A stretch of 64,000 nt of DNA from an uncultured Flaviramulus sp. (GCA_947487155.1 CANKVS010000012.1:1-64000), one strand, 5' to 3'. Shown: positions 1 to 9,552, counted from the first letter of the stretch. The notes: generated by a model from the letters alone, not told the origin. Program-made: numbers and translations.

Positions 1-127
1 ACCAGCAATTAAATTTGAAACGCAAAATACAACGCAATTAGCTTTGTTTTTATAAATCCTTACATCGAACTCAGGTTATCAAGTAAAAGGTTAAAAACTC
101 TGCAATTTAATTGCAGTTATTTCTAAC

Positions 128-178
128 AGAACGAAACATGAGTGACGAGAAATGAGATTCCTCCTCGTTCGGAATGAC
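128..178. repeat. Partial dispersed intergenic repeat
   Basis: The segment contains GAGATTCCTCCTCGTTCGG followed by AATGACA. It resembles the right-hand part of the longer palindromic repeats at 1525-1606, 10158-10243 and 11019-11098, where GAGAT..C..CGTCG..CCTCRTAATGAC occurs. It lacks the matching left arm, so it is a truncated or diverged member. Confidence 0.45.
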
Positions 179-348
179 AAAATCAATTATTTTTAACATT
201 AAAACATTAACAATAAACTGATTAACAATCGAACTTAGGTTTTTAAGAGAATAACAAGTCATTCTTTATGTTAAAAATTATGGATTTTAATCCATAGTAG
301 TTTATTTCTGAAAGAGATACAGCCCCAATTTTCCTTTTAAAAGTAAAG

Positions 349-381
349 AGACCAGTCGGGTTATAAAAACCTGACTGGTCT
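349..381 (-). terminator. Hairpin terminator downstream of leuB
   Basis: A 14-bp stem (349-362 with 368-381, one G.U pair) encloses a 5-nt loop, and in the minus direction it is followed by a T-rich run. It begins 22 bp after the leuB stop and probably ends the leuC-leuD-cimA-leuB transcript. The T tract is interrupted, so efficiency is uncertain. Confidence 0.65.
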
Positions 382-403
382 GCACATATTATAATATTAT
401 TTT

Positions 404-1462
404 TTAGATATTCTCAGCTAACCAGTCTCCTACCTCAGTAGTTCCATAAGCTTTACCCCCATCGGCTAAATCTTCAGTAACAATACCTTCAGCAAGTGCT
501 TTATTAACAGCATTTCTAATTGCTTTACCTTCTTCTGGTAAATTAAACGCCGTTTCAAACATCATGGCTGCCGATAAAATAGTAGCCATAGGATTCGCAA
601 TATTTAATCCTGTTGCTTGTGGGTATGATCCGTGAATTGGTTCAAATAAAGCAATATCTGCTCCCATTGATGCTGATGGCATTAATCCCATAGATCCTGA
701 AATTACAGACGCTTCATCTGTTAAAATATCACCAAATAAGTTTTCAGTAATTAATACATCATAGCTATTTGGCCATTGTACTAAACGCATCGCTACGGCA
801 TCTACAAACTCGTAACTTACTTCAACCTCTGGATAATCTTTTTCCATAGCCTGCACCGTTTCTCTCCATAAACGCGATGTTTCTAACACATTAGCTTTAT
901 CTACACAGCATAGTTTTTTAGAACGTGTCATAGCCAATTCAAAACCTTTTTTAGCTAAACGCTGTACTTCTGCTCTGGTGTAAACGCAATTATCAAAAGC
1001 TGTTTCGCCTTCGTCTCTTCTCCCCTTTTCTCCAAAATAAATACCTCCAGTTAACTCACGTAAAAATACCAAATCTGTACCTTCAATACGCTCTTGCTTT
1101 AAAGGTGATTTATCTAATAATGATGGAAACGTAAACGTTGGTCGTACATTAGCAAATAAGCCTAATTTTTTACGCATTTTTAACAAACCTTGTTCTGGTC
1201 TAACAGGAGCAGATGGGTCGTTATCAAATTTTGGATGACCAATAGCACCAAATAATACAGCATCTGCGTTTGCACAAACCTCGTGAGTTTCATCAGGGTA
1301 AGGTTCTCCTACGGCATCAATAGCTGCAGCACCAGTTAATGCTGGTTTCCATGTAATTTCATGTCCAAATTTATTTGCAACAGCATCACTTACTTTAACA
1401 GCTTGATCTATAACTTCTGGTCCAATTCCGTCTCCGGCTAAAAGGGCAATATTAAATTTCAT
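404..1462 (-). CDS. leuB: 3-isopropylmalate dehydrogenase
   Basis: This 352-residue protein is a member of the isocitrate/isopropylmalate dehydrogenase family. It oxidises and decarboxylates 3-isopropylmalate with NAD+, and in citramalate-using organisms 3-methylmalate as well. GDGIGPE (residues 10-16) starts the fold. R97, R107, R135, Y142 and K189 with D221, D245 and D249 match the substrate and metal residues known from Thermus LeuB with a constant small offset. Length is normal. It is the last gene of the minus-strand leuC-leuD-cimA-leuB group, separated from cimA by 282 bp carrying a palindromic repeat, and is followed by a hairpin terminator. The family assignment is firm; whether leucine or isoleucine is the main product is open. 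Confidence 0.95.
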   Translation of the reverse strand: MKFNIALLAGDGIGPEVIDQAVKVSDAVANKFGHEITWKPALTGAAAIDAVGEPYPDETHEVCANADAVLFGAIGHPKFDNDPSAPVRPEQGLLKMRKKLGLFANVRPTFTFPSLLDKSPLKQERIEGTDLVFLRELTGGIYFGEKGRRDEGETAFDNCVYTRAEVQRLAKKGFELAMTRSKKLCCVDKANVLETSRLWRETVQAMEKDYPEVEVSYEFVDAVAMRLVQWPNSYDVLITENLFGDILTDEASVISGSMGLMPSASMGADIALFEPIHGSYPQATGLNIANPMATILSAAMMFETAFNLPEEGKAIRNAVNKALAEGIVTEDLADGGKAYGTTEVGDWLAENI

Positions 1463-1524
1463 TTGTTTTATTTTTAATCTTTATATTTTTAATAATTTTC
1501 AAGGCTATATCTTTTTTAAATTTT

Positions 1525-1606
1525 CGTCATTGCGAAGTAAATTTATTTACTGTGGCAATCTCATTAATTTCAAGAGATGACTTCGTCGTATCTCCTCGTA
1601 ATGACG
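1525..1606. repeat. 82-bp dispersed palindromic repeat, copy 1
   Basis: The ends are perfect inverted repeats (CGTCATT at 1525-1531, AATGACG at 1600-1606). Inside are GCGAAG, GTGGCAATCT and GAGATGACTTCGTCG followed by CTCCTCGTAATGACG. Two further full copies lie in the his operon (10158-10243, 11019-11098). It sits in the 282-bp gap between cimA and leuB and could form a long RNA hairpin in the operon transcript. No transposase is nearby, so if it is mobile it would be a MITE/REP-like non-autonomous element. Confidence 0.75.
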
Positions 1607-1744
1607 GTTTATTTGTTATTAATTTTAAAAAGAAAGAGCCACATCAATCTCTAACGCGGTCAAACCTAATTTTCTTTATATTTCATTCCAAAGTCAAAAC
1701 CCATTCGCAAACACTTCATGCTTCCAACTCCCAACTTCTAGCTT

Positions 1745-3265
1745 CTAACTTACTATAATATTTAGCATTTTCTCAGTGGCTTTAATTGCAGATACTGTTT
1801 GATCTGAATCTAAGCCGCGTGTTTTAAATTCTTTTTCTATACGCTTCCAAGTAATAATCGTTTCGCATAAAGCATCCGAATGACTCCCAGGAGGTATCCT
1901 CACTGCATAATCAATCAAATCTGGTAATACCATTTTCTTGTTCCTAAACACGTTTCTAATCGCATTCATAAAAGCATCAAACTGTCCGTCACCTTGTGCA
2001 TTTTCTTCAAAAGTTTCATTATTTATGGTGATAGAAACCGTTGTAGACGGCTTTAATCCTTTTGAATGGGTTAACACATACGAGTTTACCTTTACTTTCT
2101 CTTCATAATTACGGTCTAAAACATCCGAAATAATATATGGCAAGTCTTCTTTAGTTACCACTTGTTTTTTATCACCCAGTTCAATAATGCGTTGCGTGAC
2201 CTTTTTTAAATCTTCATCATTAAGTTGAAGTCCCAATTCTTGTAAATTCTTTTGAATATTTGCTTTACCTGAGGCTTTACCCAAAGCATATTGTCGGGTT
2301 CTTCCAAAACGTTCAGGTAGCAAGTCGCTGAAATACAAGTTCTTTTTGTTGTCTCCATCGGCATGAATTCCAGCAGTTTGAGTAAATACATTGGCACCTA
2401 TTACGGGCTTATTTGCAGGAATCATAATACCCGAAAAGTTTTCTACTAGCTTACTTACTGTAAATAAAACTTTTTCGTTTACACCAATTTCAAGTTCTGG
2501 CATAAAATCGTTGATTACAGCAATGGTACTCGCCATAGGTGCATTTCCTGCACGCTCACCCATGCCATTAACCGTTAAGTGTAATCCGTCAGCACCTGCT
2601 CTTAAAGCTTCCATGGCATTAGAAACTCCTAAATCGTAATCGTTATGCGCATGGAAATCGAAATGTAAATTTGGGTATTTCGTTTTTATTTCTGAAACAA
2701 AACTATAAGATTCGGTTGGTGTTAAAACACCTAGAGTATCTGGTAGCATAATTCGTCTAACATCTTGTGTAGACAAAAATTCTAAAAACTCATACACATA
2801 GTCTTTAGAGTTTCGCATGCCATTACTCCAATCTTCTAAGTAGATATTGGTTTCAATGTTATTTTTCTTTGCAATAGAAATAACATTTTTTATTTCTTTA
2901 AAATGCTGATTAGAAGTTTTTTTAAGTTGGTGAGTTAAATGATTTAATGAACCTTTTGTTAGTAAGTTTTGAACCTTTGCTCCTGCTTCAATCATCCAAT
3001 CAATAGATACGCCATTATCAACAAAAGTTAAAACTTCAACGGCATCTAAATACTCATTTTCAGCAGCCCATTCAGTAACTTCTTTTACCGCTTGTAACTC
3101 CCCTTCAGACACTCTAGCTGATGCAATTTCGATACGATCAACTTTTAACTCTTCTAGTAAGAGTTTGGCAATAGTTAATTTCTCAGAAGCAGAAAACGAC
3201 ACGCTTGAGGTTTGCTCACCATCGCGTAATGTCGTATCCATTATTTCTATTTTTCTCACACTCAT
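1745..3265 (-). CDS. cimA: (R)-citramalate synthase-like (LeuA/CimA family)
   Basis: This 506-residue HMGL-like acyltransferase condenses acetyl-CoA with a 2-oxo acid. A TIM-barrel domain (about 1-270) is followed by a linker and a C-terminal LeuA-type allosteric domain (about 380-500). DTTLRDGEQ (10-18), T177, H205-x-H207 and N241 are the metal and catalytic positions. L79, L102 and Y142 align with Leu81, Leu104 and Tyr144, which form the pyruvate pocket of Leptospira citramalate synthase, and the whole sequence resembles that enzyme more than ordinary LeuA. I therefore infer pyruvate as substrate, giving citramalate. Many annotations call this family 2-isopropylmalate synthase. It starts 2 bp after leuD, so translation is probably coupled. 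Confidence 0.8.
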   Translation of the reverse strand: MSVRKIEIMDTTLRDGEQTSSVSFSASEKLTIAKLLLEELKVDRIEIASARVSEGELQAVKEVTEWAAENEYLDAVEVLTFVDNGVSIDWMIEAGAKVQNLLTKGSLNHLTHQLKKTSNQHFKEIKNVISIAKKNNIETNIYLEDWSNGMRNSKDYVYEFLEFLSTQDVRRIMLPDTLGVLTPTESYSFVSEIKTKYPNLHFDFHAHNDYDLGVSNAMEALRAGADGLHLTVNGMGERAGNAPMASTIAVINDFMPELEIGVNEKVLFTVSKLVENFSGIMIPANKPVIGANVFTQTAGIHADGDNKKNLYFSDLLPERFGRTRQYALGKASGKANIQKNLQELGLQLNDEDLKKVTQRIIELGDKKQVVTKEDLPYIISDVLDRNYEEKVKVNSYVLTHSKGLKPSTTVSITINNETFEENAQGDGQFDAFMNAIRNVFRNKKMVLPDLIDYAVRIPPGSHSDALCETIITWKRIEKEFKTRGLDSDQTVSAIKATEKMLNIIVS

Positions 3266-3267
3266 GT

Positions 3268-3864
3268 TTAGAACGGACGAGATTCTGTAAATGTTTCTAT
3301 CTCACTCTTCATATTTTGCAAATAGTCAATATCATCAAAACCATTTAGCATATTTCCTTTTTTATAACCGTTAATATCAAAAGATTCCTGAGTTCCAGAC
3401 GATAACAATGTAATGGTTTGGGCTTCTAAGTTTACTTCTAATTCTGTTTTCGGATCAGCATAAATAGCTTCAAAAATCTCTTTAGAAAACTCAGGGCTAA
3501 TTTGCACCGGTAAAACGCCTATATTTAAACAGTTATTTTTAAAAATATCAGCAAAAAAACTAGACACTACACAACGGAAACCATAATCGTAAACCGCCCA
3601 TGCAGCATGCTCTCTAGAAGATCCAGAACCAAAGTTCATCCCTCCTACTAATATTTTGCCACTGTAAATGGGATTGTTTAAAATAAAATCCTCCTTTGGT
3701 GTATTATCACTATTATATCTCCAATCGCGAAATAAATTATCTCCAAAACCATCTCGTGTTGTCGCTTTTAAAAAACGTGCAGGTATAATTTGATCTGTAT
3801 CTACATTCTCAATTGGTAATGGAACTGCTGTACTTTTTAATGTTGTAAATTTATCGTAAGCCAT
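3268..3864 (-). CDS. leuD: 3-isopropylmalate dehydratase small subunit
   Basis: This 198-residue protein is the small (swivel-domain) subunit of isopropylmalate isomerase, which works with LeuC to isomerise 2- to 3-isopropylmalate or, in the citramalate route, citramalate to 3-methylmalate. Near the N terminus it has the sequence VDTDQIIPARFLK, and near residue 78 the loop NFGSGSSREHAAWA, both hallmarks of the family. It lies 101 bp downstream of leuC and 2 bp upstream of the synthase gene. The leuC-leuD gap carries short AGCTAAAAGC-type repeats but no gene. Confidence 0.95.
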   Translation of the reverse strand: MAYDKFTTLKSTAVPLPIENVDTDQIIPARFLKATTRDGFGDNLFRDWRYNSDNTPKEDFILNNPIYSGKILVGGMNFGSGSSREHAAWAVYDYGFRCVVSSFFADIFKNNCLNIGVLPVQISPEFSKEIFEAIYADPKTELEVNLEAQTITLLSSGTQESFDINGYKKGNMLNGFDDIDYLQNMKSEIETFTESRPF

Positions 3865-3965
3865 TTGTTTTATGCTTTTGGCCTCTAGCTATTGACTATT
3901 GGCTATTTTTATTATTAAATTATTTTTTTTAGCTAAAAGCAAACGGCTAGAAGCTAAAAGCCATT

Positions 3966-5360
3966 TTATAAAAGTTCTCTTGGGTCTGTAACTACTCCTG
4001 TAACTGCTGCTGCTGCTGCAACTAATGGACTAGCTAATAAAGTTCTTGACCCTGGTCCTTGGCGGCCTTCAAAGTTTCTGTTTGATGTACTTACTGCGTA
4101 TTTCCCAGCTGGTACTTTATCATCATTCATTGCTAAACATGCCGAACACCCTGGTTCTCTTAACACAAAACCAGCGTCTTCAAATATGTCTAACAAGCCT
4201 TCTTCTTTAATTTTATCTTCTACAATATGCGACCCAGGAACTAACCACGCGGTTACATTATCTGCTTTTTGTCTTCCTTTTACAATAGATGCAAATGCAC
4301 GAAAATCTTCAATACGTCCATTAGTACAGCTACCAATAAATACATAATCGATTTTCTTTCCAATCATTTGCTCATCTTCAGCATACCCCATATAAGCTAA
4401 AGACTTATTGTAAGTCTCCTTACCTCCTTCAACAGCATCTGCAGAAGGAATGTTTTTAGAAATTCCCATGCCCATACCAGGATTTGTACCGTAGGTTATC
4501 ATGGGTTCAATATCTTTAGCATCAAATGATAATTCCTTATCAAATGTAGCACCTTCATCTGTTTTTAATGTTTCCCAGTACGCCATGGCTTTATCCCAAT
4601 CTGCTCCTTTTGGAGTCATTGCTCGACCTTTAATGTATTCGAAAGTTTTCTCGTCTGGAGCAATCATACCACCACGGGCACCCATTTCAATAGATAAATT
4701 ACAAACCGTCATACGTCCTTCCATAGTCATGTTTTCAAAAACATCACCAGCATATTCAACAAAATATCCTGTCGCACCAGAAGTTGTTAATTGCGAAATA
4801 ATATATAAACCAACGTCTTTAGGGGTAACACCTTTGCTTAATGACCCATTTATGTTAATACGCATTTTCTTAGGCTTAGGCTGCATAATGCACTGTGTGG
4901 TTAAAACCATTTCAACCTCAGAGGTACCAATACCAAAAGCAATAGCTCCAAAGGCACCATGAGTAGATGTATGCGAATCACCACAAACAATAGTAGCTCC
5001 TGGAAGTGTTATTCCGTTTTCTGGACCTACAACATGCACAATTCCATTATTTTGATGCCCTAATCCCCAATGGCTTATACCATATTCATTGGCATTATCT
5101 TCTAATGTTTTTAATTGATTTGCTGACAAAGGATCTTGAACCGGTAAATGTTGATTAATTGTTGGGGTGTTATGATCGGCTACGGCAAATGTACGTTCTG
5201 GATATAACACACTTAAACCTCTACTTTTTAAACCAACAAAGGCTACAGGACTTGTAACTTCATGAATTAAGTGGCGGTCTATAAAAAACACATCTGGTCC
5301 ATCTTCAATACTACGCACTACATGCGAGTCCCATACTTTGTCAAACAATGATTTGCTCAT
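3966..5360 (-). CDS. leuC: 3-isopropylmalate dehydratase large subunit
   Basis: This 464-residue aconitase-family protein binds the [4Fe-4S] cluster that carries out the isomerase reaction together with Leu[20 protein letters not shown] lies around residue 130. Three cluster cysteines are visible in GSCTNGR (around residue 345) and CSACLAMN (around 405). Length and start are those expected of the family. It is the first gene of the operon; a possible -7 box lies about 70 bp upstream. Expression would depend on iron-sulphur cluster supply, which is typical of the family. Confidence 0.96.
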   Translation of the reverse strand: MSKSLFDKVWDSHVVRSIEDGPDVFFIDRHLIHEVTSPVAFVGLKSRGLSVLYPERTFAVADHNTPTINQHLPVQDPLSANQLKTLEDNANEYGISHWGLGHQNNGIVHVVGPENGITLPGATIVCGDSHTSTHGAFGAIAFGIGTSEVEMVLTTQCIMQPKPKKMRININGSLSKGVTPKDVGLYIISQLTTSGATGYFVEYAGDVFENMTMEGRMTVCNLSIEMGARGGMIAPDEKTFEYIKGRAMTPKGADWDKAMAYWETLKTDEGATFDKELSFDAKDIEPMITYGTNPGMGMGISKNIPSADAVEGGKETYNKSLAYMGYAEDEQMIGKKIDYVFIGSCTNGRIEDFRAFASIVKGRQKADNVTAWLVPGSHIVEDKIKEEGLLDIFEDAGFVLREPGCSACLAMNDDKVPAGKYAVSTSNRNFEGRQGPGSRTLLASPLVAAAAAVTGVVTDPRELL

Positions 5361-5431
5361 AAATATCTATAATTTAATTTTAATCTTAATGAATAATTAT
5401 TGGCTAAATACAATTCAACCAAAAAGGGTGA

Positions 5432-5439
5432 CAAATTTA
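5432..5439 (-). promoter_or_regulatory. Possible -7 box of the leu operon
   Basis: Read on the minus strand the bases are TAAATTTG, an exact match to the Bacteroidota -7 consensus TANNTTTG, 72 bp before the leuC start. No convincing TTG is found 19 bp upstream of it, so this rests on one element in AT-rich DNA. Confidence 0.3.
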
Positions 5440-5584
5440 AGAAAACTGCTTTTTTATTGTAGATATTTTAATGTCTAAGATAGATTCACTATAAATTTTT
5501 ATAAAATCATTAATGAATATACTTTTTACTGATTTTTTTGCAATAGAATATTCAAATCGCTTATAATTTTAAAATGAAAGGGTT

Positions 5585-6472
5585 TTAAAATAATTGCTGC
5601 TGATTACTTTCGTTAGGAACGATAAGTGAATAGCCTAATTCTGAATTCATTTTTTTAATGAAGTATGCCGATAATAAGGGGGATTCTTTTTCTATGTTTT
5701 GATGAATAAAAAAGTCTATTTCTTTAACACCTTGGTCTTTCCATGTTTTCAAACGTTCTACCCAATCATCTAATCGTGAATAATCGCTTGAATGATTTGC
5801 ACCAACATAACGAACAAACGCCGTAGCATTTGTTAAACGCATATGCATTAAATCTCGCCTACCAGCTGTATCAACAATAACATTGGATATATTATTAGCT
5901 TCCAGAAGTTGATACAAATCTTTCGATACGGCGTCATCATTATACCAATTGGTATGTCTAAACTCGATGGCTAAAGGGATTTCTTTTGGCCAATTTTCAA
6001 CAAAACTAACAACACGATCAAAATCTTTTGGCGCAAAATTACTATGCATTTGCAAAAAAACAGTTCCTAATTTTTCTTTTAAGTTAGAGGCATTATATAG
6101 GTAATTTTCAACAACTTCATTGGTTTCATTTAACCTTTTCCAATGACTTATTTCTTGATTTAATTTGGGAAAGAATTTAAAATCGCTTGGTGTTTTATCA
6201 TACCATGTTGCAAATTGTTCTGCAGGAAAAATTCTGTAAAATGTTGCGTTTAGCTCAATGGAATTGAATTGAGTTGAATAATAACCTAATTCATCTTTAG
6301 TACCTCTTGGATAAAACCCCTTAAGGTCTGCCCTATTCCATTTGGCACAACCTACATAAATTTCAGGTATATTATCATCCTTAACTTTATTCAATACGTG
6401 CTTTGTGTCTGAGTGGTCTTTTGGTAATATAAAGTCGATATCTTGAGGATTGTCTACACTTCCGAATTTCAT
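5585..6472 (-). CDS. DUF72 (YecE-like) family protein
   Basis: This 295-residue protein has the DUF72 pattern: a start strand with GCAKW, then FNSIELNATFYR, FFPKLNQEISHWKRL, FLQMHSNFAP, AIEFRHTNWYND, RYVGANHS and a late FFIHQN. The family folds as a TIM-like barrel, and its biochemical role is not established. It is a single gene, separated from leuC by 224 bp and from the divergent 6591 gene by 118 bp. The first 30 or so residues, up to the GCAKW strand, are an extension common in Bacteroidota members. Confidence 0.85.
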   Translation of the reverse strand: MKFGSVDNPQDIDFILPKDHSDTKHVLNKVKDDNIPEIYVGCAKWNRADLKGFYPRGTKDELGYYSTQFNSIELNATFYRIFPAEQFATWYDKTPSDFKFFPKLNQEISHWKRLNETNEVVENYLYNASNLKEKLGTVFLQMHSNFAPKDFDRVVSFVENWPKEIPLAIEFRHTNWYNDDAVSKDLYQLLEANNISNVIVDTAGRRDLMHMRLTNATAFVRYVGANHSSDYSRLDDWVERLKTWKDQGVKEIDFFIHQNIEKESPLLSAYFIKKMNSELGYSLIVPNESNQQQLF

Positions 6473-6590
6473 TATAACTGTTTTGAGATAAATATAGAAA
6501 AATCTTTAATGTTAATAACCCCGTTGATAATTAATAGTTGCCAAAATATTACAAGCTTTAATAATCTATATTTTTATTAAAACTCAAATC

Positions 6591-7007
6591 ATGAACTCAA
6601 GACAATTCAATTTAAAAAGTATTCGTCCAGAAATTGCACCTGCAACTATTAATGATAATATGAGTGCAGATGAACGTTTTCAAAATTTAGTGTTACGCCC
6701 TGTCATTAAGCTACAAAATGAATTACTTATTGAAGTTTTTAAAAATTATGTGGTTAAGCATAAATCTGTGTTTTACGATTTGTCTTTGGAAAAGCGCATG
6801 GATTATATTGAAAATGCGATTCAAAAAGATATGAAATTTAGAAACTCTATAAAAGGGATGATTATAGGGCTTTTTACAGTTGAAGAATATCTTATTTATA
6901 TTGAAAACTCTTCGGCTTTAAATAAACGGATGATGAATATTACTAAAGAACGATTGCTTAGCAATATTCAACTTTTTGAAAAACCTGAGTTATTGACTGC
7001 TGTTTGA
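6591..7007 (+). CDS. Conserved small cytoplasmic protein, unknown function
   Basis: This 138-residue protein has no signal peptide or membrane segment. It is rich in predicted helix, with a segment RFQNLVLRPVIKLQNELL near residue 29 and a charged C-terminal half. Similar short proteins occur in flavobacteria and some are labelled glyoxalase, but no metal-binding glyoxalase motif is visible, so I do not adopt that name. It stands alone, divergent from the DUF72 gene and convergent with the DUF2461 gene. The start ATG follows an AT-rich leader and nothing suggests a later start. Confidence 0.75.
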   Translation: MNSRQFNLKSIRPEIAPATINDNMSADERFQNLVLRPVIKLQNELLIEVFKNYVVKHKSVFYDLSLEKRMDYIENAIQKDMKFRNSIKGMIIGLFTVEEYLIYIENSSALNKRMMNITKERLLSNIQLFEKPELLTAV

Positions 7008-7030
7008 TTTGCCATGTAGACCACTAACAC

Positions 7031-7056
7031 CCTCCTTAATCCTCACTCAAGGGAGG
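7031..7056. terminator. Hairpin between convergent genes
   Basis: CCTCCTT (7031-7037) can pair with AAGGGAGG (7049-7056) with one bulged base. It lies between the convergent genes ending at 7007 and 7081. There is no clean T tract, so it may be a repeat element and not an efficient terminator. Confidence 0.35.
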
Positions 7057-7080
7057 AATTGTACAAATTAATAGCTTAAT

Positions 7081-7764
7081 TTAAATCATCGAAACTCCAT
7101 TCAAATCGGTAGTCAACACATCACTCATATAATCAAAAAACGGACGAATAGCCTTAAACGCTGTATTTACTTCGTTTAAGAAGTTAGCATCTAAAACTTC
7201 TTTATCGGTATATTTTTTAGTAAAAATATATTGCTTCTTTTTTATTAAATCTATGGCTTTATGTTCTTTACTAAAACCCTTAGGGGCTATTTTTACTTCG
7301 TCTCCAACAAATGAATTTCCCCAAATAGAGTTGAAATTTTTATTAGCTAAAATTTCTCTAATTTCAGAATCATCCATTTCAAATTCTTTACGAATGCGCA
7401 ATAAATCTTCTTTTGCAGGTTCCCAAAACCCAGTTGCTATAAAACTTTCGTTATTAGGCTGTATGTGCAAATAATAACCACCTCTTAATTTTGGTTTTGT
7501 TCTGTGAAACGAACCACCAAAATGTGTTTTATACGGCAATTTATTTTTTGAAAAACGCACATCTCTATAAATTCTAAAAATCTTTAGCTTATCTATGTCA
7601 TCATGTGTGTTTAAATTTTCTAAAATAGAATTATAAAACGCTTTTAATTTTACTTCAATAGCTTTAAACTCTGGTTTATTCTCATTAAACCAATCGCGGT
7701 TATTGTTTTTTTCTAATTTTTTAAAGAATGCTAAAACTTCTTTTGGTACTATTTGACTCATCAA
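7081..7764 (-). CDS. DUF2461 family protein
   Basis: This 227-residue protein matches the TIGR02453/DUF2461 pattern: FFKKLEKNNNRDWFNENK near the start (residues 13-30), then FRIYRDVRFSKNKLPYKTHFG (about 63-83) and GGYYLHIQPNNESFIATGFWEP (about 95-116). The function of the family is unknown and the protein is soluble. Its start is 34 bp after the truA-like stop, so the two minus-strand genes may be co-transcribed. The length is typical. Confidence 0.85.
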   Translation of the reverse strand: MMSQIVPKEVLAFFKKLEKNNNRDWFNENKPEFKAIEVKLKAFYNSILENLNTHDDIDKLKIFRIYRDVRFSKNKLPYKTHFGGSFHRTKPKLRGGYYLHIQPNNESFIATGFWEPAKEDLLRIRKEFEMDDSEIREILANKNFNSIWGNSFVGDEVKIAPKGFSKEHKAIDLIKKKQYIFTKKYTDKEVLDANFLNEVNTAFKAIRPFFDYMSDVLTTDLNGVSMI

Positions 7765-7798
7765 TTTAATTTTTTTCTAAATTACAAAAGCTTAAGGA

Positions 7799-8575
7799 TT
7801 ATTCAAATTCAATAGCGTTAAGAATTAACCCTGATGCTGGTGCTATATAATTCATTTTAATAGTGCTACCAGATTGTAAGCTAGCTTTAATAGTATCTAA
7901 ATTAATATTACCCTTACCCAAATCTATTAAAGTTCCCATCATTAATCGTATTTGGTTTCGCATAAACCCTTTTCCTCTTACTCGCAATACATATGTTTTC
8001 TTTGGAAAATAATTCGCCGTATACATGGTATTTTCTACTAATTCACTTGTTAAAATTTCTCGATTATATACACCATTATCGGTTGGCCTAAAGCAATATG
8101 ACTTGAAATAATGCGCGCCCTCAAAAAGTTTAGCCCCTTCTTTCATTAAATTAATATCTAAATTATTGAGAATTGTAGTCATTATTGGCGCACAAAACGG
8201 GTGACATTTTTCACCGTGAGTAAACAAGTAAATATATTCTTTAATTTTTGAATGCTTGATAATATTGAATTTTTCGTCAACTTCGTGAATATCTAAAGCT
8301 CTTATATCTTGTGGTAGGTTATGATTGAAAAGGTCTAAAAATGATTTTAAATCTTTAATGGGTTCAAAAACAAATAATTCAAAAGCTGCACATTCGGCAG
8401 AAACCATGGCATCAGTCCTACCCGACCCAAGGCTTTTAAACCGCTTACCTTCAAGTATATAATTTAACGTTCTATCTATCATTAAATGAACCGTTTTTAC
8501 ATCGGGTTGCTTTTGCCAACCATGAAAGCGATACCCTAAATATTGAATAGTAATAACGTAAAAGTACTTCTTCAT
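7799..8575 (-). CDS. truA: tRNA pseudouridine synthase, TruA family
   Basis: This 258-residue enzyme has the TruA layout: QYLGYRFHGWQKQP (11-24), catalytic Asp55 inside GSGRTDAMVSA, HNLPQDIRA, and a C-terminal RVRGKGFMRNQIRLMMG segment. TruA converts uridines 38-40 of the tRNA anticodon stem-loop to pseudouridine. The usual motif is GRTDAGVHA; here it reads GRTDAMVSA, so this may be a lineage-specific paralogue, and the exact target uridines are not certain. It is upstream of the DUF2461 gene in the same orientation. Confidence 0.8.
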   Translation of the reverse strand: MKKYFYVITIQYLGYRFHGWQKQPDVKTVHLMIDRTLNYILEGKRFKSLGSGRTDAMVSAECAAFELFVFEPIKDLKSFLDLFNHNLPQDIRALDIHEVDEKFNIIKHSKIKEYIYLFTHGEKCHPFCAPIMTTILNNLDINLMKEGAKLFEGAHYFKSYCFRPTDNGVYNREILTSELVENTMYTANYFPKKTYVLRVRGKGFMRNQIRLMMGTLIDLGKGNINLDTIKASLQSGSTIKMNYIAPASGLILNAIEFE

Positions 8576-8673
8576 TTTTTATTTTTAAGAAGACGGAAAA
8601 TAATCTATTTTATTAATTGTGACAAAAAATTTATACATTGTATTACTTTTTTACTAACTAAAACTAATTAATT

Positions 8674-9093
8674 ATGACAGAATCATCAACGAATAAACCA
8701 CCTATCTGGTTTTGGATTGTAAGTGGTATTGCACTAGTTTGGAATGGTATGGGCGTCAATGCTTATTTGCAACAAGCTTATAACACTAAAAGCTATCAAG
8801 CTATGTACACAGCGGCACAAAGAGAAATTGATGCTAATTTACCATCGTATATTACTGCTGCGTTTGCTATTGCAGTTTTTGCTGGAGTATTGGCTGCCAT
8901 ATGCCTTTTACTAAGAAAGAAAATGTCTGTGAAATTATGGGTGTTATCTTTAATTGCCGTAATTATACAAATGGGCTACGCCTTAATTAATGGCTATCAG
9001 TCTGATACAGGTATGACTATTATGATAATTGTGTTTGCTTTTATCTTCGTTTGGTTTTCAAGGCACTCACAATCTAAAGGTTGGATTTATTAA
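8674..9093 (+). CDS. Small four-helix integral membrane protein
   Basis: This 139-residue protein has four predicted membrane segments at about residues 10-30, 58-82, 86-104 and 110-130, with a 25-residue polar loop after the first. Homologues are common in marine flavobacteria and are sometimes loosely labelled sugar transporter, for which I see no support. It is a single gene, divergent from truA and closed by a strong bidirectional terminator. Function unknown. Confidence 0.8.
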   Translation: MTESSTNKPPIWFWIVSGIALVWNGMGVNAYLQQAYNTKSYQAMYTAAQREIDANLPSYITAAFAIAVFAGVLAAICLLLRKKMSVKLWVLSLIAVIIQMGYALINGYQSDTGMTIMIIVFAFIFVWFSRHSQSKGWIY

Positions 9094-9110
9094 AGCACAT
9101 TGTAACTAAA

Positions 9111-9146
9111 AAAAGAAGGTGTTAAAAAAATTTAACACCTTCTTTT
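9111..9146. terminator. Bidirectional rho-independent terminator
   Basis: A perfect 16-bp stem (9111-9126 with 9131-9146) has a 4-nt loop and flanking A and T runs on both sides, so it can terminate transcripts from either strand. It lies 18 bp after the membrane-protein stop (plus) and 20 bp after the stop of the minus-strand gene that ends at 9166. Confidence 0.9.
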
Positions 9147-9165
9147 TTTTCTATTAAGTAAATAC

Positions 9166-9510
9166 TTATTTTGCTTTATACGAATTATAAGCTGCTAATT
9201 GTGCTTTACTTAATAACTTCTTAATAGCATTATTTGTTTCTTTAAGCTTTGGATATACAGCTTTCCACAACTTCTTTTTATCTTTAATATTCTTGCTTTT
9301 TTCATTTTTCACAAGAACAAATTCTTTATACAACTTATTAACTTGTGTTTCTTGATTTTCCGAAAGCTTTAAATTATTATCTGTTTCGGTAAGTTTAACA
9401 TTAACTTTTTCGGTTAAATTACTCACTTGGTCATCAATTGATTTTTGACCAAAAGTAAAAGTGCTAGTCATTATTAATGCTAGAAGTAGGATGCATTTTT
9501 TAAGATTCAT
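9166..9510 (-). CDS. Small secreted helical protein, unknown function
   Basis: This 114-residue protein has a signal peptide (MNLKKCILLLALIMTSTFTFG, residues 1-21) and a lysine-rich, helix-prone mature part with heptad-like spacing, ending LSKAQLAAYNSYKAK. The shape recalls small periplasmic LTXXQ/Spy-like proteins, but the motif is not clear enough to assign one. It is directly downstream of hisIE (42 bp) on the same strand, but the his transcript may end before it. Confidence 0.7.
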   Translation of the reverse strand: MNLKKCILLLALIMTSTFTFGQKSIDDQVSNLTEKVNVKLTETDNNLKLSENQETQVNKLYKEFVLVKNEKSKNIKDKKKLWKAVYPKLKETNNAIKKLLSKAQLAAYNSYKAK

Positions 9511-9552
9511 GGCGTTGTTATTTTTTTAATTTAATACCAAGATAATAATTAA

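Larger units (their letters stand above)
1..403. other. Intergenic region left of leuB, no gene seen
   Basis: All frames are short and stop-rich, so no coding region is visible. The stretch holds two copies of a 14-bp word ATCGAACTYAGGTT (64-77 and 228-241), a short palindrome CTGCAATT/AATTGCAG (100-116), a partial copy of a dispersed palindromic repeat (about 128-178) and, next to leuB, a terminator-like hairpin (349-381). The neighbouring gene to the left is outside the window. Confidence 0.6.

Noticed and set aside
1552..1758. 68-residue open frame on the plus strand
   Set aside because: It runs through the palindromic repeat at 1525-1606 and the cimA tail and has no protein-like composition or family resemblance.
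4501..4962. 153-residue open frame antisense to leuC
   Set aside because: It is a shadow frame of the conserved leuC coding sequence, with no start signal or recognisable motif.
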